64,000 nucleotides of DNA from an uncultured Lachnospiraceae bacterium (GTDB lineage: Bacteria; Bacillota; Clostridia; Lachnospirales; Lachnospiraceae), in NCBI GenBank assembly GCA_905233695.1, contig CAJODN010000001.1, positions 1-64,000 of the forward strand, given 5' to 3'. This document shows, piece after piece, positions 39,526-48,891 of this stretch (its first letter is position 1; every line of letters begins with the position of its first letter). Position numbers and translations under genes: made by a program. Below the pieces are notes generated by a model. It did not search any database, had not been told where the DNA came from, and saw only the letters and a list, made by a program, of their open reading frames with translations.

Positions 39526-42333
39526 CTATTTGAACATAACCTTAATTCTCTGCTTGAAGCCGTTCTTAAGGATTATTCCAAGCTTATCCTCAGACTTTCT
39601 CATTACAGAGCACTCCGGTCTGTCTCTATGTAAGTGAATTGCATCGAATTCACAACGTGTTGTACAGAGACCGCAGCCGATACATTGATTCTCATCAACG
39701 ATTGAAGCACCGCATGAAAGACAACGAGCTGTCTCTTTCTTAACCTGCTCTTCCGTGAACACTTCCTTAGCGTCTCTGAATGACATCTTATCAACATTGG
39801 CCTTAACACCGGGAACATTTCTTCCGCCCTGATCGTAGCCTTCGGGAAGAGTAATATCATCCTTATCAAGCTCAATGTAATGATTAGGATTACGTCCGAT
39901 TGTAAGGCTTGAATGAGGCTGTACGAATCTGTGAATTGAGATAGCACCTTCCTTACCGCAAGCGATAGCATCGATTGCGAATCTCGGTCCGTAGAACATA
40001 TCTCCGCCTACGAAGATATCGGGAACCGTAGTCTGGAAAGTAATCTTGTCGGCAACAGGTGCCGGTCCTCTGAATTCAACATCTTCTCCTTCAAGGAGGT
40101 TGCCCCACTCTGTGCACTGACCTACTGAAAGGAGTACGTTAGAGCACTTAATCTCCATTGTATCATTCTCATCATACTTAGGATCGAAACGACCTTCTGC
40201 ATTCTTAACCTGTGTACACTTCTTGAATACAATTCCTGTAACCTTGCCATTCTCTGTAAGAATTTCCTTAGGTCCCCAGCCGCCTTCAAGAACAATGCCT
40301 TCTGACTCGGCAATCTCGATTTCTTCCGGAAGTGCCGGCATAATGTCACGTGTCTCTAACGATACCTGTGTTACCTTAGAAGCGCCGCAACGTACTGCTG
40401 TTCTTGATACGTCAATGGCAACGTTACCACCACCGATAACTACTGTGTCGCCACTTATCTTGAATGATTCATCATCTGTTACTTCATGAAGAAGGTCAAC
40501 GCCCTTCATTACGCCTTCAGCATCCTCGCCGGGAACGTTGATTCCGCGTCCGCCCTGGCAACCGATTGCGATGTAGAATGCTTTATAGCCTTGCTTTCTA
40601 AGCTCTGCAAGGGAAATGTCCTTACCAACTTCAACTCCAAGCTTAATGTCAACGCCCATCTCACGGAGTACATCAACTTCGGCTTCAACTACGTCACTCT
40701 CCATAACGAATGAAGGAATACCGTATGTAACCATTCCGCCGGGCTTCTTATTCTTCTCGAACAGTGTGGGCTTATAACCCTTCTCTGCTAAGTAATATGC
40801 ACAAGATATTCCTGCGGGACCTGCTCCGATAACGGCAATCTTCTCATCAAATTCACCCACAACCTTAGGTACAACCTTCTTAGGTACAAAACGAGTCTCC
40901 GCATTAAGATCTCTCATTGCAATGAATTTCTTAACTTCATCAATTGCAATAGCTTCGTCAACAGTTCCTCTTGTACAAGCATCCTCGCAACGACGGTTAC
41001 ATACGTGACCGCAGACTGCGGGAAGCGGATTATTCTTCTTAATTAACTCTAAAGCCTTGGTATACTCGCCCTGCGCCGCAAGCTTCAGATAACCCTGAAT
41101 AGCAATATGTGCGGGGCAAGCTGTCTTACAAGGTGCTGTACCGGTCTCATGTGTCTCGATACGGTTATCATCTCTGTAATCCCAGTTCCAGTCAGCCTCT
41201 GACCATTTCTTCTCTGAAGGAAGAGGTTGCTTCGGATACTGAACCTCTGATCCGTCCTTCTTGCAGAGCTTCTGTCCGAGAGTAACGGCACCTGCGGGAC
41301 ATACCTCTACGCAACGAGCACAAGCAACACACTTCTCTTTCTCAACGTGTGCCACATATGCAGATCTTGACATGTTAGGCGTATTGAAATATTGTGAGGT
41401 ACGAAGTGCGTAACATACATTTACGTTACAGTTACAAATAGCAAATATCTTGTCTTCACCGTCGATATTCGTAATCTGATGTACGAAACCGTTCTCTTCA
41501 CCCTTCTTAAATATCTCGTATGCTTCTTCCTTAGTGATGTAGCGACCGCCCTTCTGTGTCTCTACAACGTACTCAGCCATATCGCCGATAGCGATACACC
41601 AATCATGATGGTCATCTGCACAACCTTCATCAAATGTCTGTCTTGAACGACGACATGAGCAAGGACTTGCAGCATATCTTCCTTCGTACTTATCCATCCA
41701 GTGTGAGATATGCTCGAGGTCAATTGAATCCTCGTTCATATTAACTTCTTTCTCAACCGCGATTACGTGCATTCCTACACCGGCACCTCCGGGAGGAACC
41801 ATATGTGTAAGTCCCTCAAGAGGAAGTCTTGTCATATGCTCGAAGAACATACCAAGTTCAGGATGCTCATCAATCATCTTAAGGTTCATGTTAGAGAACT
41901 CTGCAGAACCGGGAACGAACATAGGAAGAACCCATCTCTTCTCATGATTGGGATTAGGCCACTTGGGATCTAAGTCCTCATAGTTCCACTCAACAATACC
42001 TGTATAAGAGATATACTCTAACTTCTTCTCTAATTCCTCGTCTGATAATCCCGAACTTGCTTTAAGCTCCGCAAACGTTCTGGGATGACGAATCTCTTTG
42101 AAATTATCTGCAACCCAGCCTGCCAATTCATCGTCATCATTAACAAGTACCTTAACAGCCCAGTACTCCGGATCGTCTTTTGTAACCTTCTGAAGTCCCA
42201 GCTTAATCTTGGCGCGGTCCGTAATAATCTTACCGAGACGCGCAATATTGGGCTTCATAGGTCCGCTAACGTCAGCGCATTCCGGACGGAGCGGATAATT
42301 TGGATTTGTTCCTTGTGCTTTTGCCTTTGCCAT
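39526..42333 (-). CDS. Multidomain Fe-S/FAD oxidoreductase (GltD-like), 935 aa
   Basis: Large cytoplasmic redox enzyme. Residues 1-320 form a Cys-bearing domain (PCSCRRSRQTF, FAICNCNVNVC). A 4Fe-4S ferredoxin motif CVACARCVEVCPAG is near 345. Next is a GltD/DPYD-type Fe-S helical domain (TACPAHIAIQGYLKLA, CGHVCNRRCEDAC). A NAD(P)/FAD core has VIGAGPAGISCAYYLAEKG and VIGGGNVAIDVSRTA. The C-terminus has CLSCG and a second ferredoxin CIGCGLCTTRCEFDAI. This resembles ferredoxin-linked or bifurcating transhydrogenase-type enzymes of anaerobes, but acceptor and donor are not known. It is monocistronic with its own promoter. Confidence 0.83.
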   Translation of the reverse strand: MAKAKAQGTNPNYPLRPECADVSGPMKPNIARLGKIITDRAKIKLGLQKVTKDDPEYWAVKVLVNDDDELAGWVADNFKEIRHPRTFAELKASSGLSDEELEKKLEYISYTGIVEWNYEDLDPKWPNPNHEKRWVLPMFVPGSAEFSNMNLKMIDEHPELGMFFEHMTRLPLEGLTHMVPPGGAGVGMHVIAVEKEVNMNEDSIDLEHISHWMDKYEGRYAASPCSCRRSRQTFDEGCADDHHDWCIAIGDMAEYVVETQKGGRYITKEEAYEIFKKGEENGFVHQITNIDGEDKIFAICNCNVNVCYALRTSQYFNTPNMSRSAYVAHVEKEKCVACARCVEVCPAGAVTLGQKLCKKDGSEVQYPKQPLPSEKKWSEADWNWDYRDDNRIETHETGTAPCKTACPAHIAIQGYLKLAAQGEYTKALELIKKNNPLPAVCGHVCNRRCEDACTRGTVDEAIAIDEVKKFIAMRDLNAETRFVPKKVVPKVVGEFDEKIAVIGAGPAGISCAYYLAEKGYKPTLFEKNKKPGGMVTYGIPSFVMESDVVEAEVDVLREMGVDIKLGVEVGKDISLAELRKQGYKAFYIAIGCQGGRGINVPGEDAEGVMKGVDLLHEVTDDESFKISGDTVVIGGGNVAIDVSRTAVRCGASKVTQVSLETRDIMPALPEEIEIAESEGIVLEGGWGPKEILTENGKVTGIVFKKCTQVKNAEGRFDPKYDENDTMEIKCSNVLLSVGQCTEWGNLLEGEDVEFRGPAPVADKITFQTTVPDIFVGGDMFYGPRFAIDAIACGKEGAISIHRFVQPHSSLTIGRNPNHYIELDKDDITLPEGYDQGGRNVPGVKANVDKMSFRDAKEVFTEEQVKKETARCLSCGASIVDENQCIGCGLCTTRCEFDAIHLHRDRPECSVMRKSEDKLGIILKNGFKQRIKVMFK

Positions 42334-42417
42334 AATGTTTCCCCCTTATGTTCGATATAAACTTGTAAATAATTACTTAGTACTTAATTAATGCTAATTG
42401 TACCCATACATATTTCA

Positions 42418-42446
42418 ATTATACGAAAAGAATTATCAAAAAGCAA
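42418..42446 (-). promoter_or_regulatory. Promoter of the Fe-S/FAD oxidoreductase gene
   Basis: On the minus strand TTGCTT (42446-42441), 17-bp spacer, TATAAT (42423-42418), 85 bp before the start. Confidence 0.6.
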
Positions 42447-42548
42447 CAAATAAAAGGCTTGAAACCATAATATTTGTTACATTTTTATCAAATTTCGATA
42501 CTATAATAAATATAAGGAAAAATTGTACAAATCAAGAGAGTAATATTT

Positions 42549-43955
42549 ATGAATAATTCACGAGATACAGTAAGTTCTAACCCTCTGGGTTATGAGGGTG
42601 TGGGCACACTTCTTCGAAAGTTCGCCATCCCAAGCATAATCGCAATGCTTGTAACATCCCTATACAATATCGTAGACCAGCTCTTCATCGGTCAATATGT
42701 GGGAGAACTGGGAAATGCGGCTACCAATATCGTATTTCCCTTAACAATGCTTTGTATTAGTATTGCACTTCTATTCGGAATTGGAGGCTCATCAGCTTAT
42801 AACCTTGCTCAAGGTCAGGGAGACAATGAGAGAGCTCCCTTCTTTGTGGGAACTGCCATAACAATGATGGTGCTTCTCGGAATAATACTTGGCGTTGCCT
42901 GCTTCGCATTTACCAACCCCATCCTCAGATTCTTAGGCTCACCGGAATCGGTAATCGACCCCGCCAACACGTATCTTAGCATTACGGCAATCGGCTTCCC
43001 CGCTCTCATACTGTCAGCAGGTGGCGGACACCTTATAAGAGCTGACGGAAGCCCCAGAATATCAATGGTTGTTAACATGGTTGGCGCCATAATTAATATA
43101 ATACTTGACGCTATATTCATTATGGGAATGGGTATGGGAATGACCGGTGCCGCGATTGCCACCGTAATAGGACAGTCCATATCGGGACTTATTGTTATTA
43201 TATATCTATTCCACTTTAGGTCCTCACATCTTAAGCTCCAACATTTTGTCCCAAGAGGATTCGCAATGAAGGAGGACGCATCCCTGGGAACAGCGCCCTG
43301 CTTTAATCAGCTTGCTATGATGACAACTCAGATTGTATTTAATAACAGTCTTCGTCACTACGGTGCCGAAAGCATATACGGCGACGCAATTCCAATTGCC
43401 GTTGCGGGAATTGTTCTTAAGACTGTCCAGCTTCTTCTGGGAATTATCATCGGTATTGCCCAAGGGTTACAGCCTATCGCAAGCTTCAACTACGGCGCCG
43501 AGCAATTCGACAGGGTCAAGAGAGGATATACAATAGCACTAAAGAGCGGTATTATAATTTCCTTTATCGGATTCGCCCTGTTCCAGCTCTTTCCCGCAGA
43601 GATTATAGGTCTCTTCGGAAAAGGGTCAGACCTCTATATCGAATTCGGTGTTAAGTTCTATCGATATAATGTGTTCATGATATTCTTGCTTTTCATGCAA
43701 CCCATTACCTCTAACTTCTTCACGGCAATAGGAAAGCCCAAGAAAGGTGTATTCTTGAGCTTGACCAGACAATTTATATTCCTTATTCCGCTTATGCTGA
43801 TTCTCCCCGCACTATTCGGACTCGACGGAATATTATTCGCACAGCCCACGGCAGACCTTCTCGCATTCATAGTCTGCGGAATAATGATAATAAAGGAGTT
43901 CAAGAGACCGGAGTACGAAGGAACGGAGAGCTTCTTTATAGCAAGGAGGCGCTAG
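42549..43955 (+). CDS. MATE-family multidrug/sodium antiporter
   Basis: 468 aa, twelve membrane helices in two related halves. VTSLYNIVDQLFIGQYVG at about 37-54 is a typical MATE helix 1-2 segment, NMVGAIINIILDAIFI matches the helix 5 region, and GIAQGLQPIASFNYGAEQ starts the second half. Most like MepA-type MATE pumps; the exported compounds are unknown. It is divergent from the oxidoreductase gene with a TATAAT at 42502-42507, and its ribosome site is weak. Its last 4 bp overlap the converging GH13 gene. Confidence 0.9.
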   Translation: MNNSRDTVSSNPLGYEGVGTLLRKFAIPSIIAMLVTSLYNIVDQLFIGQYVGELGNAATNIVFPLTMLCISIALLFGIGGSSAYNLAQGQGDNERAPFFVGTAITMMVLLGIILGVACFAFTNPILRFLGSPESVIDPANTYLSITAIGFPALILSAGGGHLIRADGSPRISMVVNMVGAIINIILDAIFIMGMGMGMTGAAIATVIGQSISGLIVIIYLFHFRSSHLKLQHFVPRGFAMKEDASLGTAPCFNQLAMMTTQIVFNNSLRHYGAESIYGDAIPIAVAGIVLKTVQLLLGIIIGIAQGLQPIASFNYGAEQFDRVKRGYTIALKSGIIISFIGFALFQLFPAEIIGLFGKGSDLYIEFGVKFYRYNVFMIFLLFMQPITSNFFTAIGKPKKGVFLSLTRQFIFLIPLMLILPALFGLDGILFAQPTADLLAFIVCGIMIIKEFKRPEYEGTESFFIARRR

Positions 43956-45988
43956 TATAGGTTTTTCTTGTAAAGCACTCCCTGCCCCGCGCCCAGATGC
44001 ACTTGAAGATTACCGTCATGTACGGGCATTCTGATCGGCATAATCGAATAGCCGCTCTCCGTTGTCATCATCGCCATTGTCATCTCACATTCCATAGGAA
44101 CTTCCGCTTTCCACACCGGAATAGCGACATCAATATCATGGTTACTTCCGTTAACAACCACAACGCATTTCTGCTCCTTATTGAATCTTCCGTAGGAAAT
44201 GTAATCTCTGTCACAACGAAGGAATATGAACGCCCCCTTCTTAAGTGCAGGAGACATCTTATGCTCGCATATCATATCACGGTGAAAATCAATAAGTGCA
44301 TAGTCTGCTTCTCCCCAAGGATATGTACGCCTGTTGTCGGGATCGGTAAAACCGCACAGTCCCGCCTCATCGCCGTAGTAAAGCGTCGGTGCACCGGGCC
44401 ATGTCATCTGAATAAGAACAGCCGCCTTAAGTATTCCCTTGCTTACACCTTCCGATGCGGCTTGACTTCCCAATGCGTCAACTCTTCCGACTTTATGGTT
44501 AGTTCTTGTTAAGAACCTTGAGTGGTCGTGATTAGACAGCTGATTCATCGCGCAATAAAGTGACGGCGTCTTGAATTTCGACATAAAATGCCTCATACTT
44601 CCCTCGAATCTCGCTCCGTCGCCGATTGCGCCTTCGTCGAATCCGTCGGAATGCTTCTCCATTCCCGTAAGGAAATATGATACAGGCTCCATGAACGCAT
44701 CATAATTCATTATCGTATCCCACTGATCACCGGACAGCCAGCTTGATGCATCACCGTAGTGCTCAGCCAAGATTACGGCGTTGGGATTGGCTTCCTTAAC
44801 GGCATCCCTGAATCCTCGCCAGAAATCATGATTAAAGCCCTCGCTGTGGCCGAGATCCGCTGCAACATCAAGCCTCCAACCGTCGCAATAATAAGGCGCA
44901 CTAACCCATTTCTTACCTATATCGTAAATGTAATTACAAAGCTTACCCGATCTCTCATAGTTAAGCTTCGGAAGCGTATCATGACCCCACCAGCCGTCGT
45001 ATTTCTCATTATAGGGCCACTTTCCGTCAGAATAGAAGTCAAAGAAGCTGTTATAGGGGCTGTCCTCGTCGATATAAGCGCCCTTTTCATATCCGGGATG
45101 ATTCTCGTAAATGCGTTCCCTGTCCATCCATTTATTAAATGAACCGCAGTGGTTAAATACGCCGTCAAGAATTACCCTTATTCCTCTCTCATGAGCTTCC
45201 GACACGAATTTCGCGAAGAACTCGTTAGAAGCGTCCAGATTAATCTTATTGACAACTCTGTTCCTGTATCTCTCGGCCTTACTGTTATCCGTCTCGCCCT
45301 CTTCTAAGAGTGTACCCTCGTCATACACGATTTTGCCGTAGTGAGGATCGATGTGGTCGTAGTCCTGTGTATCATACTTATGATTGGATGGTGACACGAA
45401 AATCGGATTAAAGTATATTACCTCAACGCCCAGGCTCTTAAGATAGTATAGCTTCTGTCTTACGCCCTCCAAGTCTCCGCCGTAGAATTTACCGACATCG
45501 AAGCTATCCGGATTCTTACTCCAGTCATCGACCTTGGTTGAAGGCATAGATATATAATAGTATTCATTAGTAAGAACATCATTGGTGGGGTCGCCGTTAT
45601 TGAAGCGCTCTACAAGTATCTGGTACATCACAGCGCCCTTGGCCCAATCCGGGGTTACGAAGCCCGGCATTATGGAAAATGCGTATTCCCATCGTAAGTC
45701 GTCGGACACACCGTATCTGTCACAGTAAGCCGTCTCGCCTCCCTGATGCACCTGGAAAATGTAAGAGAAGGGCTCTGTTCCCACATGAACCATTACACGA
45801 TAGTAGTCGAACACATCTCCCGCCTCGTCTAAGTCCATGGGAAGCTTATAATGGGGCGTACAAAGCACAACCTCCGCGGATTTGCCGTGGGCAACACGGA
45901 CACGAAGCTTAACTCTTTCGTTCTCCTTAGGCTCCCAAGGAGTTCTGTATTCTATTGTTCCGTCGCTGAAAATGGCTTCTCTGTTCAT
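43952..45988 (-). CDS. GH13 alpha-glycosidase (neopullulanase/cyclomaltodextrinase type)
   Basis: 678 aa, no signal peptide, so intracellular hydrolysis of maltooligosaccharides, cyclodextrin or pullulan fragments is expected. An N-terminal CBM34-like beta domain (1-115) is followed by the barrel (about 125-590). GH13 regions: VILDGVFNHCG (I), DGWRLDVAADLG with nucleophile Asp (II), VILAEHYGDAS with acid Glu (III), and LSNHDHSRF with the third Asp (IV). A C-terminal beta domain follows. GAGAGGTG stands before the ATG. No sugar transporter is adjacent. Confidence 0.92.
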   Translation of the reverse strand: MNREAIFSDGTIEYRTPWEPKENERVKLRVRVAHGKSAEVVLCTPHYKLPMDLDEAGDVFDYYRVMVHVGTEPFSYIFQVHQGGETAYCDRYGVSDDLRWEYAFSIMPGFVTPDWAKGAVMYQILVERFNNGDPTNDVLTNEYYYISMPSTKVDDWSKNPDSFDVGKFYGGDLEGVRQKLYYLKSLGVEVIYFNPIFVSPSNHKYDTQDYDHIDPHYGKIVYDEGTLLEEGETDNSKAERYRNRVVNKINLDASNEFFAKFVSEAHERGIRVILDGVFNHCGSFNKWMDRERIYENHPGYEKGAYIDEDSPYNSFFDFYSDGKWPYNEKYDGWWGHDTLPKLNYERSGKLCNYIYDIGKKWVSAPYYCDGWRLDVAADLGHSEGFNHDFWRGFRDAVKEANPNAVILAEHYGDASSWLSGDQWDTIMNYDAFMEPVSYFLTGMEKHSDGFDEGAIGDGARFEGSMRHFMSKFKTPSLYCAMNQLSNHDHSRFLTRTNHKVGRVDALGSQAASEGVSKGILKAAVLIQMTWPGAPTLYYGDEAGLCGFTDPDNRRTYPWGEADYALIDFHRDMICEHKMSPALKKGAFIFLRCDRDYISYGRFNKEQKCVVVVNGSNHDIDVAIPVWKAEVPMECEMTMAMMTTESGYSIMPIRMPVHDGNLQVHLGAGQGVLYKKNLY

Positions 45989-46071
45989 TTCGCACCTCTC
46001 TCTTTCACCTCGCGGTGTTAATTCGCTACGCTGTTTCGCTACTACTGCGAGCAGACCTCTTCCTATAATTC

Positions 46072-46120
46072 GCAGAATTTTGAATATTAGTATAATTCCA
46101 TAAGGAAATCAAAATTCTGC
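46072..46120. repeat. 12-bp perfect inverted repeat
   Basis: GCAGAATTTTGA (46072-46083) and TCAAAATTCTGC (46109-46120), loop 25 nt. On the minus strand the loop may hold a promoter (TTGATT-17-TAATAT) for the GH13 gene. Confidence 0.6.
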
Positions 46121-46152
46121 TCATTAGGGGAAGGTTCCTGTTCCACAGGATT

Positions 46153-46214
46153 AATTTCGTACAACTATTCTCTGCTTACATACAAGTATGACGCTCGAAT
46201 AGTTTTACGAAATT
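46153..46214. repeat. 18-bp inverted repeat with inner hairpin
   Basis: AATTTCGTACAACTATTC (46153-46170) and GAATAGTTTTACGAAATT (46197-46214) pair with one mismatch; the 26-nt loop contains CATAC-AA-GTATG. A small hairpin TCCTG-TTCCA-CAGGA lies just upstream at 46136-46150. The 510-bp gap 45989-46501 has no supported gene apart from these structures. Confidence 0.65.
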
Positions 46215-46241
46215 ATCTGTTCGCAGTAACGCTTTAAAGTA

Positions 46242-46267
46242 AAAAAGACAGCTTCCGCTGCCTTTTT
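46242..46267 (-). terminator. Terminator after ftsH
   Basis: On the minus strand AAAAAGGCAGC-GGAA-GCTGTCTTTTTT, a full stem with one G-U pair and a U run, 235 bp after the ftsH stop. The plus-strand version has one A-C mismatch. Confidence 0.7.
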
Positions 46268-46276
46268 AGGAGAAGG

Positions 46277-46304
46277 TATTTTTACTATGGGGTTAGTAAA
46301 AATA
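46277..46304. repeat. 11-bp perfect inverted repeat
   Basis: TATTTTTACTA and TAGTAAAAATA around a 6-nt loop, between ftsH and the terminator. Unknown role. Confidence 0.55.
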
Positions 46305-46501
46305 AATATAATGTATTGGGGGTTTTTACGAGTGTTATTATATCGGCTGAGCATATATAAGTGTTCACAAATATAACAAAAACAGTTAATACTTTTTATG
46401 CAATATCGACAAAGCATAGGCAAAAACCGCTATAAAACACCCTTTTTATCAACTATTTAACCCTTTTTAATACATTTCTCCCTCAAACAGCTTAACTATT
46501 A

Positions 46502-48334
46502 CTATGCCTCGAAGAGTTCCTCGAACTCATCTCTTGTAATCTTCTCCTTTTCTATAAGAAGATCTGCGCAGGAATGGAGTATATTCTCATTTTCCTTAAG
46601 AATCTTCTCCGCTCTCTTATAGCAAGAATCAACGATTCCGTGAACCTCTTCGTCTATAAGTGCAGCGGTCTTATCGGAATATCCCTTCTGATGAGCCAGA
46701 TCCCTTCCTATGAACACTTCGTTCTGGTCGTCGTCTAGGTTAATCATACCGATTTTATCGGACATACCGTATTTTACAACCATATTCTTAGCCATGGCGG
46801 TTGCCTGCTTGATGTCCTGAGAAGCACCCGTTGTTATATCATCAAATATAATGGATTCCGCAATTCTTCCGCCGAGAGCCGCCGTAATCTCCTGAAGAAG
46901 GCGCCCTTTTGTAACGTGCATCCTATCTTTCTCGGGAAGAGGCATTGTATAGCCCGCAGCACCTATTCCCGTAGGAATAACGGAAATTGTATACACAGGG
47001 CCAATATCGGGAAGCACATGGAATAAAATTGCATGTCCCGCCTCGTGATATGCTGTTATCTTCTTATCTTCGTCCGATATAATCTTACTCTTCTTCTCTG
47101 TACCGAGACCAACCTTAACAAAGGACTTACGAATATCCTCCTGTGTTATGAACTTCCTATCATCCTTAGCCGCCCTGATTGCGGCTTCATTAATAAGGTT
47201 CTCAAGGTCTGCTCCCGTAAAGCCCGCCGTAGTCTGTGCAATCTGCTTAAGATCCACATCATCGCCCAGTGGCTTATTCTTACAGTGAACTTCAAGAATC
47301 TCTTCTCTTCCGCGAACGTCGGGAAGTCCCACAACAACCTTTCTGTCAAAACGACCGGGGCGAAGGATTGCGGGGTCTAATATATCAACTCTGTTGGTTG
47401 CGGCCATAACGATAATGCCTTGGTTAACCTTGAAGCCGTCCATTTCCACAAGCATCTGATTAAGTGTCTGCTCTCTCTCGTCGTGTCCGCCTCCCATACC
47501 TGTTCCACGGCGTCTCGCAACAGCGTCAATCTCGTCGATAAATACGATACATGGGGAATGCTTCTTGGCATCCTCAAAGAGGTCTCTTACACGTGAAGCT
47601 CCCACACCTACGAACATTTCCACGAAATCGGAACCGGATATACTGAAGAACGGCACTCCCGCTTCACCTGCAATAGCCTTGGCAAGAAGCGTCTTACCTG
47701 TTCCGGGAGGTCCCTCGAGAAGAATACCCTTGGGGATTCTGGCGCCGAGATCCGTATATTTACCGGGACTCTTAAGAAAGTCAACTACTTCCGCCAGTTC
47801 TTCCTTCTCTTCTATAAGACCGGCAACCTCGTCGAATCCGATATCTATATCCTCATGATTCGTCATCCTGGCTTTGCTTTTACCGAAATTCATCATCTTG
47901 GCATTATTACCGCCGGTGGCTCCTCCCTGTCCGCGGAACATCATGAACATCAGTATAATTATGGCTACAACCGCAAGGATCGGAACAATCATACCCAGCC
48001 ATTCATCTCTCGGCACATCCGACACCTTGTAATCAGTAAAATGCTTAGCGTCAAGCTCCTTCTGGAAATCATTTACGTCGGATACGTATAAAGTCTGTCC
48101 CTTATCCTTACCGTCCGTAAACGAAATAGTAGCCGTACCCGTAGGCACCGTGCTGTTCTGCTTAATCATTATGGAAGACACCGTATTCTCATCGATGGCC
48201 TTAAAAAGCTGGTCCTTCGTATAGCTTACGGGACTCTGTCTTGAGAGGAAATACCAGCCCACCACGATAAGCAGTATTATAAGTATGTAGAGACCGAAGC
48301 CTCCTAAGAAACCTCTCGGTTTATTCTCGTTCAT
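46502..48334 (-). CDS. ftsH: ATP-dependent zinc metalloprotease FtsH
   Basis: Membrane-bound AAA+ protease (610 aa) degrading misfolded membrane and regulatory proteins as a hexamer. Two membrane helices (about 10-28 and 111-131) flank an extracytoplasmic domain. AAA module: Walker A GPPGTGKT, pore loop [10 protein letters not shown], Walker [12 protein letters not shown] with [19 protein letters not shown]. Protease: [17 protein letters not shown] precedes ATG. It is the last gene of the divIC-tilS-hpt-ftsH cluster conserved in Firmicutes. Confidence 0.96.
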   Translation of the reverse strand: MNENKPRGFLGGFGLYILIILLIVVGWYFLSRQSPVSYTKDQLFKAIDENTVSSIMIKQNSTVPTGTATISFTDGKDKGQTLYVSDVNDFQKELDAKHFTDYKVSDVPRDEWLGMIVPILAVVAIIILMFMMFRGQGGATGGNNAKMMNFGKSKARMTNHEDIDIGFDEVAGLIEEKEELAEVVDFLKSPGKYTDLGARIPKGILLEGPPGTGKTLLAKAIAGEAGVPFFSISGSDFVEMFVGVGASRVRDLFEDAKKHSPCIVFIDEIDAVARRRGTGMGGGHDEREQTLNQMLVEMDGFKVNQGIIVMAATNRVDILDPAILRPGRFDRKVVVGLPDVRGREEILEVHCKNKPLGDDVDLKQIAQTTAGFTGADLENLINEAAIRAAKDDRKFITQEDIRKSFVKVGLGTEKKSKIISDEDKKITAYHEAGHAILFHVLPDIGPVYTISVIPTGIGAAGYTMPLPEKDRMHVTKGRLLQEITAALGGRIAESIIFDDITTGASQDIKQATAMAKNMVVKYGMSDKIGMINLDDDQNEVFIGRDLAHQKGYSDKTAALIDEEVHGIVDSCYKRAEKILKENENILHSCADLLIEKEKITRDEFEELFEA

Positions 48335-48366
48335 AAGTAGTCCTTTCCGGTTTTTATCTCTGAATT

Positions 48367-48891
48367 CTAGTCAAACTCAACAACCCCTATATAGGGAAGG
48401 TTCCTGTATCTCTGATCATAGTCGAGGCCGTAGCCCACAACGAACTTATCTGGAATTGTGAATCCCGTATAGTCTACATCCACTTCCATCTCTCGTCTGT
48501 CGGGCTTGTCAAGAAGACAGCATAGCTTCACACATTTCGCATGCCTCTGACTGAACAGCTTCCTGAGAGAATCCATTGTATATCCCGTATCTATGATATC
48601 TTCGACGATAATGACATTTTCACCCTTGACGCTTAGGCTTATATCATGAAGCATTCTGACGTCGCCGGATGACACTGTCTTAGCGCCATAGCTTGAAAGC
48701 TGCATGAAATCGATGGTTACCGGAACAGTTATCCTTTTCGCAAGCTCGGTAGCGAAGAACACGGCTCCTCGAAGGACGCATACTATAAATACGCTCTCCC
48801 CTTCGAATTCTTTATTAATCATCTCGGCAATCTCAACAATTCGCCTGCCAACCTCTTCTTCTTCAATCATCTTGACAACATGTTCACCCAT
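48367..48891 (-). CDS. hpt: Hypoxanthine phosphoribosyltransferase
   Basis: Purine salvage enzyme, 174 aa, making IMP/GMP from hypoxanthine or guanine and PRPP. The PRPP motif is [32 protein letters not shown] and the flexible loop [14 protein letters not shown] are typical, and [20 protein letters not shown] is the C-terminal hood. The start overlaps the tilS stop by 8 bp, so translation is coupled. Confidence 0.95.
   Translation of the reverse strand: MGEHVVKMIEEEEVGRRIVEIAEMINKEFEGESVFIVCVLRGAVFFATELAKRITVPVTIDFMQLSSYGAKTVSSGDVRMLHDISLSVKGENVIIVEDIIDTGYTMDSLRKLFSQRHAKCVKLCCLLDKPDRREMEVDVDYTGFTIPDKFVVGYGLDYDQRYRNLPYIGVVEFD

Noticed and set aside
46205-46423. Minus-strand ORF of 72 codons in the ftsH-GH13 gap
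   Set aside because: Covers the terminator and hairpins, has no ribosome site and poor coding character.
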